From DAOUGC01 sp034429695 (GTDB lineage: Bacteria; Chloroflexota; Anaerolineae; Anaerolineales; Anaerolineaceae): a DNA stretch of 5,119 nt. Where the stretch lies: positions 1 to 5,119 of the forward strand of contig DAOUGC010000113.1 in assembly GCA_034429695.1 (NCBI GenBank). The letters run 5' to 3'. The notes beneath the pieces are model-generated. The model worked only from the letters and a program-made list of their open reading frames with translations, was not told the DNA's origin and did not search any database. Positions 1-4,809 of the stretch are shown here, piece after piece. The number at the start of each line of letters is the position of its first letter. The stretch's first letter is position 1. The translations under genes and the position numbers were made by a program.

Positions 1-327
1 CGCCTGATGACCTATTATGAATTTGTCACCAATTTACTGTTCTGGATCGGCATGGCTTTTGAGACCCCGTTGTTGATCTATATTCTGGCCCGTTTTGGCC
101 TGGTCACACCGCGGTTGCTGGTGCGTGGCTGGCGCATTGCGGTGGTGGCGATTGCCGTACTGGCTGCCGTAATCACCCCAACACCCGACCCATTCAACAT
201 GGGGCTGGTGATGTTGCCAATGATCGTGCTGTATGCTTTCAGTATCGCCATGGCAGCCATTGCAGCCAGGACGCGCCGGGCGCACGAAGAAGCCACCCCG
301 GATGGAGTGCAGGCTCCTGAAGGATAA
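1..327 (+). CDS. tatC: Sec-independent protein translocase TatC, C-terminal part (5' end outside window)
   Basis: TatC is the multi-spanning core of the twin-arginine translocase; with TatB it binds RR-signal peptides of folded proteins at the cytoplasmic membrane. The frame is open from base 1 (Arg-Leu before the first Met at 7), so this is a 3' fragment of 108 codons, roughly the last 40% of a usual 240-280 residue TatC. Three hydrophobic segments are visible, matching TM4 to TM6. The first contains the family motif GMAFETPL with the conserved Glu, followed by ARFGLVTP. The second ends in the motif ITPTPDPFNM, equivalent to the conserved TP-PD loop before TM6. The last 20 residues are a charged cytoplasmic tail. 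The stop is TAA at 325-327. tatA starts 53 bp downstream on the same strand, so they are probably cotranscribed. Homology is read from motifs; identification is firm. Confidence 0.93.
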   Translation, partial: RLMTYYEFVTNLLFWIGMAFETPLLIYILARFGLVTPRLLVRGWRIAVVAIAVLAAVITPTPDPFNMGLVMLPMIVLYAFSIAMAAIAARTRRAHEEATPDGVQAPEG

Positions 328-344
328 TTTGGAGAGCTTTAGTG

Positions 345-350
345 TATAAT
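345..350 (+). promoter_or_regulatory. Possible -10 box of an internal promoter for tatA-tatB
   Basis: A perfect TATAAT hexamer lies in the tatC-tatA gap, preceded by TG directly at 343-344. It would start transcription near 357, giving a leader of about 24 nt before the tatA ATG at 381, with AGGAG at 369-373 as ribosome binding site. No good -35 hexamer is seen at 16-18 bp upstream, so this is a candidate only. If real, TatA and TatB can be made in excess over TatC, which fits the known need for more TatA than TatC. Confidence 0.45.
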
Positions 351-380
351 TAGGGAAGGGACGGGGAAAGGAGAACCCAA

Positions 381-569
381 ATGTTTGCTCGTGGTATCGG
401 TCCGCTTGAACTGGTTATCATACTGGTCATATTGCTGCTTTTATTCGGTCCTGGCCGCATTTCCAAACTGGTGAATGAACTGGGTCAGACGATTAAAGGT
501 CTGCGCAAAAGCGTCAAGGACGATTCGGATAATCCGGCGGATAACCCGCCGAGGGATATTGAACCTTAG
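381..569 (+). CDS. tatA: Twin-arginine translocase subunit TatA
   Basis: TatA oligomerises to form the protein-conducting element of the Tat system. The product has 62 residues, a usual TatA length. Order of parts: short N-terminus MFARGIGPLE, one transmembrane helix at about residues 8-22 (Val, Ile and Leu-rich), the hinge FGPG at 22-25, an amphipathic helix at about 26-46 with basic residues, and a short Asp/Pro-rich tail. Glu10 occupies the polar position near the start of the membrane helix. The ATG is supported by AGGAG at 369-373 with a 7-nt spacer. It lies 53 bp after tatC and 38 bp before the TTG of the tatB-like gene. The IGPLE start is shared with the next protein, so the two are paralogues of the TatA/TatB family; assignment to TatA rests on its short length and FGPG hinge. 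Confidence 0.9.
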   Translation: MFARGIGPLELVIILVILLLLFGPGRISKLVNELGQTIKGLRKSVKDDSDNPADNPPRDIEP

Positions 570-596
570 CCGCTGAACCAGGGGGAAAGCATTAAC

Positions 597-610
597 AGGA
601 AAGTTATTTG
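597..610 (+). promoter_or_regulatory. Ribosome binding site favouring a TTG start for the tatB-like gene
   Basis: AGGA at 597-600 lies 7 nt before TTG at 608 and 16 nt before the in-frame ATG at 617. The spacing favours the TTG. The ATG would give the more family-like N-terminus MEIFNIGPLE and has only a weak GAG at 610-612 in front. The two starts differ by three residues, so function is not affected. Confidence 0.5.
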
Positions 611-1321
611 AGTTTCATGGAAATATTTAATATCGGTCCACTTGAGTTTTTGTTTATCCTGGCCCTGGCGTTGATCATCCTGGGACCTGGTGAGATCATT
701 GAATTGACAAGAAAGACCGCGGTTACCGTGCGCCGGATAATCAAATCACAGCAATGGCAGGAATTTTGGAGCACCACCCAGGAAATTCGCGATCTGCCGC
801 GCAATGTGATGCGCGAGACGGGGCTGGAGGAAAGCGTCAAGGATCTAAACCGGGTGAGCAGGGATATGAGCCGGGTGGCGGCTCCGTACATCACCTCGAA
901 GGGGGGAAAACCCGTGCAATCGCCGCATGGGTCGGTTGCCATGCAGGGCAATCCGTATAACCGGCGTGCGCATCAACCGACGACGGATGATCCCCATGCC
1001 GAACCGGACGGTGAGGCAGCCAATATACCGGATGCCACTCCGGGAGACGAGACCCCCGGCCCGATGATCGCCACAGACCCACCCGATGAGGCTGATTTTG
1101 ACGAAGCTGTGCCGCGTGAAGATGAAGGAGTGCTTCCCTCGCATCCGTATGAGGTGGACCCGCCCGATGAGGATCACACCATCCTGCCGCCCGCCCACCG
1201 CCCGATCCACGTACCCCAGTACGGTTCAACTCCTTCTGAAGCCGGTCCTGCTGAAACGACAGATGAGGATGAGCAGGAACAGGGTAGGGAAAGCAAGCCG
1301 CCGGGTCAACGCAGGGCTTGA
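608..1321 (+). CDS. tatB: TatB-like translocase subunit with long acidic, proline-rich tail
   Basis: TatB pairs with TatC to recognise RR-signal peptides. Seen here: N-terminal IGPLEF with the conserved Glu (residue 13 from TTG), one transmembrane helix at about 10-27, the hinge LGPG at 26-29, then a long amphipathic, partly basic helical region to about residue 92 that includes LPRNVMRETGLEESVKDLNR. This extended helix is typical of TatB rather than TatA. Residues about 95-237 are of low complexity, rich in Pro, Asp and Glu, with DPPDE at 157-161 and again at 184-188; this part is probably disordered and cytoplasmic. At 237 residues it is longer than usual TatB proteins, which often have 90-180. 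Start may be TTG 608 or ATG 617. It follows tatA by 38 bp and is the last gene before a terminator. It could also be labelled a second TatA/E-type protein; the TatB role is inferred from the helix length and cluster position. Confidence 0.75.
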   Translation: MSFMEIFNIGPLEFLFILALALIILGPGEIIELTRKTAVTVRRIIKSQQWQEFWSTTQEIRDLPRNVMRETGLEESVKDLNRVSRDMSRVAAPYITSKGGKPVQSPHGSVAMQGNPYNRRAHQPTTDDPHAEPDGEAANIPDATPGDETPGPMIATDPPDEADFDEAVPREDEGVLPSHPYEVDPPDEDHTILPPAHRPIHVPQYGSTPSEAGPAETTDEDEQEQGRESKPPGQRRA

Positions 1322-1349
1322 AATCATCGGCATCATCAAAAGCCTGGTC

Positions 1350-1384
1350 AACCCCGCAGGGTTCTTCTGACGGGGTTTTGTTTT
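1350..1384 (+). terminator. Rho-independent terminator after the tat cluster
   Basis: AACCCCG at 1350-1356 pairs fully with CGGGGTT at 1371-1377. Inside, CAG 1357-1359 can pair with CTG 1367-1369 with a bulged A at 1370, leaving a 7-nt loop. The stem is followed by TTTTGTTTT. It lies 28 bp after the tatB-like stop codon. Confidence 0.88.
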
Positions 1385-1392
1385 CACCGGCG

Positions 1393-1401
1393 TGCTACAA
1401 T
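1393..1401 (+). promoter_or_regulatory. Extended -10 promoter for the gene at 1512
   Basis: TGC followed by TACAAT (1396-1401) makes an extended -10 element that can work without a clear -35; none is seen at the right distance. Transcription would start near 1408, leaving a leader of about 100 nt before ATG 1512. The leader shows no riboswitch or T-box pattern that I recognise. The promoter comes directly after the tat terminator. Confidence 0.5.
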
Positions 1402-1511
1402 AAAAAGTACAAGAGTAAACCGGTCTCCCGGTGCTGGAAACTTCTCCAAAAATCATTTCATCGCCTTCAGCAAAAACCCGATCAATTCCGTCCTTCCCAG
1501 ATGAGGTGCTC

Positions 1512-2276
1512 ATGAACCCGTCCCGCAAACTTGTGCGATTTTCGTGGTCTGTTTGCTTACTTTTATCTTTTCTATTGTTGCCGCCCCTGGCATCAGCGGC
1601 TGCCCAACCGTCTGCTGACCTGGGGCCCAAACCGGAGATGAATTTTGATTTTGTTTATGAATATGACCCCGGCGGGATCATCTCTGGTGTGATGCTGGAG
1701 TGCGATCTGGAGGATTGCTCGGATGGCGAGGAGTTGATGGAAGCCGGCCCGCAGCGTTTTGAGTGTGATGGCCGTGATTGCTACTCCATGGCTTACGGGT
1801 ATGCTGATTATCACCAGTTGATTATTGAATACGCTGATGGGACCCGCGTCAGCAATGTATTCAAGACTGCCGGTTTTGTCTCAGACTATACGGTTACCGT
1901 CAGCGAGGATGGGTTGGAAGTTAAAAAGACCGGTGGCACGTTTAATTTTCGGAAGCTGTGCTGCGGTGGCTTCATCTTCACCATGGTGATCGAGACGCTG
2001 CTGGCGATGTTCTACCTGGGGGCTTTTGGCCTGCCCAAAGCGGTGCTTGGGTGGATACCCCTGGCCAGCCTGATCACCCTTCCGGCGGTGTGGTGGCTGT
2101 TCCCGCTGCTGCCGGTCAGTTCCACCTGGGTGACGGCTCTATCCGAGGCGTTTGCGTTTGGGGTGGAGGCTGTATTCCTTGGATTGGTGGCAGGGCGTAC
2201 CATCGGTTGGCGGCATGCCTTTGTCCTGGCGTTCCTGATGAATGTGGTCAGTTTTGGTGGCTGGTTTATCCTGTAG
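1512..2276 (+). CDS. Uncharacterised secreted/membrane protein with paired C-x4-C motifs
   Basis: Not recognised as a named family. The frame is open further upstream (GTG at 1431), but ATG 1512 is chosen because GAGG lies at 1503-1506 and because it puts a clear signal peptide at the N-terminus: basic residues MNPSRKLVRF, a hydrophobic core at about 11-27, and a likely cut after LASA near residue 29. The mature part at about 30-148 is hydrophilic and beta-rich in look. It holds C64-x4-C69 and C85-x4-C90 in the matching contexts ECDLEDC and ECDGRDC, a short internal repeat. A Cys pair, C150-C151, stands just before the membrane. Residues about 152-254 are hydrophobic, with three or four membrane helices (about 152-173, 177-201, 208-228 and 233-254). 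Total 254 residues. It stands alone between its own promoter and terminator. Disulphides or metal binding outside the membrane are inference. Function unknown. Confidence 0.85.
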   Translation: MNPSRKLVRFSWSVCLLLSFLLLPPLASAAAQPSADLGPKPEMNFDFVYEYDPGGIISGVMLECDLEDCSDGEELMEAGPQRFECDGRDCYSMAYGYADYHQLIIEYADGTRVSNVFKTAGFVSDYTVTVSEDGLEVKKTGGTFNFRKLCCGGFIFTMVIETLLAMFYLGAFGLPKAVLGWIPLASLITLPAVWWLFPLLPVSSTWVTALSEAFAFGVEAVFLGLVAGRTIGWRHAFVLAFLMNVVSFGGWFIL

Positions 2277-2320
2277 AGGCAGGCATTTGCCGGGGTTTGA
2301 TACAACCAATTGCCATCTGT

Positions 2321-2353
2321 GGTGGGCTGGTGACCAAACCAGCCCACCTTTTT
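2321..2353 (+). terminator. Strong rho-independent terminator after the 254-residue protein gene
   Basis: GGTGGGCTGG at 2321-2330 is perfectly complementary to CCAGCCCACC at 2339-2348. T2331-A2338 adds an eleventh pair, leaving a 6-nt loop. Five T follow at 2349-2353. It lies 44 bp after the stop codon. Confidence 0.93.
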
Positions 2354-2417
2354 GTGGGAAATCCATCTTCACCTGAAACCGGACTGGATTGGTGCGAATA
2401 TTGCTGGATTTTTGAGA

Positions 2418-2423
2418 TATAAT
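2418..2423 (+). promoter_or_regulatory. -10 box of miaB; transcript probably leaderless
   Basis: A perfect TATAAT ends 7 nt before the A of the miaB ATG at 2431, so RNA would begin at or next to the start codon. No Shine-Dalgarno is seen between -10 and ATG (bases 2424-2430 are CGGGCGC). An in-frame TGA at 2413-2415 blocks any start further upstream. No good -35 lies 16-18 bp before the box. Confidence 0.65.
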
Positions 2424-2430
2424 CGGGCGC

Positions 2431-3747
2431 ATGAAATACCACATATGGACAGAAGGCTGCCAGATGAACGTGGCGGATTCACAGCGGGTGGCTTCAGCGC
2501 TGGAGCGGTTGGGCTATCATGCGGTGGAACACGCGGAAGAGGCAGATGTGATCGTGATGAATACCTGCGTGGTGCGCCAGAGCGCCGAGGATAAAGCCTA
2601 CGGGCGGCTGTCATCACTGCAGCCCTTGAAACGCGCCAAACCCGACCTGGTGATCAACCTGATGGGTTGCCTGGTGGGGGTGAAGGGCAACGATGCTCTT
2701 CGCAAGCGCTTCCCCTACGTCGATGTCTTCTCTCCGCCATCAGACCCTGCCCCGCTGGTCAAGCATCTGTGCGAGCGCGACGGGCGTGAATTAACCGAAA
2801 CGGAGACTCTCACCCGCTTTGCCATCATGGACGGCGAAGTGGTGCTGCCGGTGGAGGAACGCGGTTCCCTGATCTCGGCTTTCATCCCCATCGTGTACGG
2901 CTGCTCACATGCCTGCACCTACTGCATCATTCCATACCGGCGGGGTATTGAAAAAAGCCGTCCCCCGCATGAGATCCTGACCGAAGCCCGTTCGCTGGTG
3001 TCCCAGGGTGTCAAAGAGATCACCCTGCTGGGGCAGATTGTTGACCGCTATGGCAAGGACGAGCCGGAATATCCAGGTCTGGCGGGGTTGCTGGCACGCC
3101 TGCATAGTATTGAGGGTCTGGAGCGCATCCGCTTTTTAACTTCGCACCCCAATTACTTCAATGATGAGTTGATCGACGCGGTTGCCAGCCTGCCCAAGGT
3201 CATGCCGCATATTGAGGTTCCCAACCAGGCGGGTGATGACGAGGTGCTTGCCAACATGCGGCGTGGGTATACAGCAGAGGCTTACCGCCGACTGGTTGAA
3301 CACATTCGTGAGCGCATCCCGGGGGTTTCCATTGCCACAGACATCATTGTGGGCTTCCCCGGCGAAACCGGGGTGCAGTTCCAGAATACCTATGATCTGC
3401 TGGCTGACCTGAAACTGGATGTGGTTCATCTGGCGCGTTATTCGCCGCGCCCCGGCACCGTGTCCGAACGGCGCATGCCGGACGATGTAACCGATGAGGA
3501 AAAGTGGCGGCGCTTCCGCTTGATCGAGGAGCTGCAGGCAGGCATCGCGGCGGAGATCCACAGCCGTTATCAGGGCCAGGTGACGCAGGTGTTGTTTGAG
3601 GAAAAGAACCGCAAGCGCTGGCGCGGGCGCACGCCCACCAACAAGCTGGTGTTTGTGGAAACCGACCAGGATCTGCGTGGAAAGATGTTGCCGGTGCGCA
3701 TCAACTGGACCGGACCGTGGAGCATGATCGGCGAACTGGTGGAGTAG
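2431..3747 (+). CDS. miaB: tRNA-2-methylthio-N6-dimethylallyladenosine synthase (MiaB-type radical SAM methylthiotransferase)
   Basis: MiaB adds a methylthio group to C2 of isopentenyl-adenosine at tRNA position 37, next to the anticodon, using two 4Fe-4S clusters and S-adenosylmethionine. Domains in order: N-terminal UPF0004 domain, about residues 2-115, with the auxiliary-cluster cysteines C10 (EGCQMN), C46 (NTC) and C80 (MGC); radical SAM core, about 150-375, with C158-x3-C162-x2-C165, then IIPYRRG, LTSHP near 237-240, RRGYT near 277-281 and DIIVGFPGET near 304-312; C-terminal TRAM RNA-binding domain, about 376-437. All six cluster cysteines are present and 438 residues is the normal length. 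The start is fixed by the in-frame stop at 2413 and by the family-like first strand; there is no Shine-Dalgarno. Two positions vary from common MiaB: LGQIVD instead of LGQNVN-like, and VPNQAG instead of PVQSGS-like. MtaB and RimO are less likely because of EGCQMN and overall length. It is transcribed alone. Confidence 0.93.
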   Translation: MKYHIWTEGCQMNVADSQRVASALERLGYHAVEHAEEADVIVMNTCVVRQSAEDKAYGRLSSLQPLKRAKPDLVINLMGCLVGVKGNDALRKRFPYVDVFSPPSDPAPLVKHLCERDGRELTETETLTRFAIMDGEVVLPVEERGSLISAFIPIVYGCSHACTYCIIPYRRGIEKSRPPHEILTEARSLVSQGVKEITLLGQIVDRYGKDEPEYPGLAGLLARLHSIEGLERIRFLTSHPNYFNDELIDAVASLPKVMPHIEVPNQAGDDEVLANMRRGYTAEAYRRLVEHIRERIPGVSIATDIIVGFPGETGVQFQNTYDLLADLKLDVVHLARYSPRPGTVSERRMPDDVTDEEKWRRFRLIEELQAGIAAEIHSRYQGQVTQVLFEEKNRKRWRGRTPTNKLVFVETDQDLRGKMLPVRINWTGPWSMIGELVE

Positions 3748-3760
3748 GAATGTGACCAAT

Positions 3761-3797
3761 AAAGGGTTGTCCAAATTTTTTTGGGCAGCCCTTTTTT
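3761..3797 (+). terminator. Rho-independent terminator after miaB
   Basis: AAAGGGTTGTCCAA at 3761-3774 pairs with TTGGGCAGCCCTTT at 3781-3794 over 14 bp with two G-U pairs. A3775-T3780 can close a TTTT loop. A run of six T at 3792-3797 forms the tail. It lies 13 bp after the miaB stop. Confidence 0.9.
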
Positions 3798-3824
3798 GTT
3801 TTCTGCGTTGATTTTCATTACAAT
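3796..3824 (+). promoter_or_regulatory. Candidate promoter for the coiled-coil membrane protein gene
   Basis: TTGTTT at 3796-3801 and TACAAT at 3819-3824 are separated by 17 bp. The -35 half overlaps the T tail of the miaB terminator. A second -10-like box, GATAAT, lies at 3828-3833 but has no -35 at good distance. The gene's strong AGGAGG at 3841-3846 follows, 5 nt before ATG 3852. Confidence 0.45.
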
Positions 3825-3851
3825 ACAGATAATCATTGCGAGGAGGAGAAT

Positions 3852-4688
3852 ATGCGCAGACTGGCGGGACGGATTACGGGGGTGGTGTTGATTGCGGCAG
3901 CGGTGCTCGGCGTGGTGCTCAGCATCAGCGGGCTGGTGTTCCTGTGGCGCATTGAGCCGGTGGCGGCGGACACAATCGTGGAATCAGTGGATCTGCTTGA
4001 TCGCACACTGACCGTTACTGCCGATCTGCTGGTGACCACAACCACCACACTGGAAAGCATGGAGACCAACATCACGCTGGTTTCCACCTCTCTTGAGGAC
4101 GTCAGTATCACCATGAAATCAACTTCAGAAACCGCCGACCATGTTTCGGTGGTGATCGGGGAGGACCTGTCGGATATCATCACCGATACACAGGAAGCGC
4201 TGGGAACCATGCAGACCAGCGCCAAATTGATTGACGATACCCTGCGGGTTATTTCTGCCATCCCGTTTGTAGGGGCGCAATATCGGCCTGAAGTACCCAT
4301 GCAGGATGCCATCAGCAACGTGTCAGAAAGTTTGAGCTCCATCCCTGATGAACTCAAGATCATGCAGACCAGTCTGGAGGAGACATCGACCAATTTTGAG
4401 ATCCTGGAAAGCGACGTCAGCCAGATGGCGGTGCAGGTGGCTGAGATTGAAACCCAGATCACCAGCGCCAAGCGTGCTGCAGATGAATATTCGGAGATTA
4501 TTTCAGAGTCGCAAAGCAAAATAAAAGTGGTGCGCACCCGCATCCACAACTGGGTACGGACTTTTGTGTGGGGTGGAACCGGCTTGATGATCTGGCTGTT
4601 GATCGCACAGATCGGGTTGTTTACCCAGGGACTGGATCTGCTGCGCCAGCGGATGGTCCTTCACGAGAGGCTGGTCGTGACCGAATAG
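3852..4688 (+). CDS. Uncharacterised two-transmembrane protein with long extracytoplasmic helical domain
   Basis: Not recognised as a named family. The ATG is backed by AGGAGG at 3841-3846. The 278 residues show a basic start MRRLAGR, a first membrane helix at about 8-31, a long outer segment at about 33-235, a second membrane helix at about 236-258, and a short cytoplasmic tail with LDLLRQRMVLHERL. The outer segment is rich in Thr, Ser, Glu and Asp, has no Cys, and is almost wholly helical in look with heptad-like hydrophobic spacing, suggesting coiled coils at about 42-135 and 153-232. They are broken by a conserved-looking hinge, IPFVGAQYRPEVP, near 136-149. The layout recalls sensor parts of chemoreceptors, but no HAMP, signalling or enzymatic domain follows. 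Structural or scaffolding work at the envelope is inference. An insertion sequence begins 47 bp after the stop. Confidence 0.85.
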   Translation: MRRLAGRITGVVLIAAAVLGVVLSISGLVFLWRIEPVAADTIVESVDLLDRTLTVTADLLVTTTTTLESMETNITLVSTSLEDVSITMKSTSETADHVSVVIGEDLSDIITDTQEALGTMQTSAKLIDDTLRVISAIPFVGAQYRPEVPMQDAISNVSESLSSIPDELKIMQTSLEETSTNFEILESDVSQMAVQVAEIETQITSAKRAADEYSEIISESQSKIKVVRTRIHNWVRTFVWGGTGLMIWLLIAQIGLFTQGLDLLRQRMVLHERLVVTE

Positions 4689-4735
4689 GGTCCGTCCTGC
4701 CCTGCCCGGTGCATTTGTTGAACGGTATGGAGATC

Positions 4736-4760
4736 TGAACTGACCCCAAAAAGCAAGACA
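4736..4760 (+). repeat. Left terminal inverted repeat of the insertion sequence
   Basis: TGAACTGACCCCAAAAAG, continuing as CAAGACA, has the 5'-TG end and CCCC-AAAAAG core typical of IS3/IS150-type ends. The exact inner limit is uncertain because the right copy is not in the window. Confidence 0.7.
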
Positions 4761-4766
4761 GAAAAA

Positions 4767-4806
4767 GAAAGCACCTCATGCGAGAATAGAAGCAGGAGGT
4801 GCTTTT
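4767..4806 (+). promoter_or_regulatory. Hairpin that masks the transposase Shine-Dalgarno
   Basis: AAAGCACCTC at 4768-4777 is perfectly complementary to GAGGTGCTTT at 4796-4805; G4767 and T4806 add a G-U pair. The loop is 18 nt. The 3' arm holds most of the AGGAGGT (4794-4800) that serves ATG 4810 with a 9-nt spacer. In RNA that enters from outside the element, the fold would hide the ribosome binding site; with TTTT at 4803-4806 it may also end transcription weakly. No convincing internal promoter was found between 4736 and 4810. Confidence 0.75.
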
Positions 4807-4809
4807 CAT

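Noticed and set aside
845..1229. Minus-strand frames opposite the TatB tail
   Set aside because: They exist because the Pro/Asp-rich tail has few stops on the other strand; no motif or binding site supports them.
1431..1511. Upstream GTG extension (27 residues) of the 254-residue protein
   Set aside because: No binding site precedes GTG 1431, and the extension would bury the signal peptide that begins at ATG 1512.
1402..1511. Possible riboswitch or other cis-regulatory RNA in the leader of the gene at 1512
   Set aside because: I found only a short CCGGT/CCGG pairing near 1419-1431 and no conserved core or terminator/antiterminator pair.
1958..2422. Plus-strand frame of 154 codons overlapping the 254-residue protein and running through the terminator
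   Set aside because: It crosses a strong terminator, is Gly/Trp/Cys-rich without motifs, and the overlapping frame has a signal peptide and membrane helices.
3136..3774. Minus-strand open frame of 212 codons opposite miaB
   Set aside because: It lies fully over well-supported miaB codons, has no family-like motif and overlaps the terminator; it reads as a shadow frame.
3833..4549. Minus-strand open frame of 238 codons opposite the coiled-coil protein gene
   Set aside because: The product is Ser/Val/Met-rich in a way that mirrors the Thr/Glu-rich sense gene, and the sense gene has a strong Shine-Dalgarno and membrane helices.
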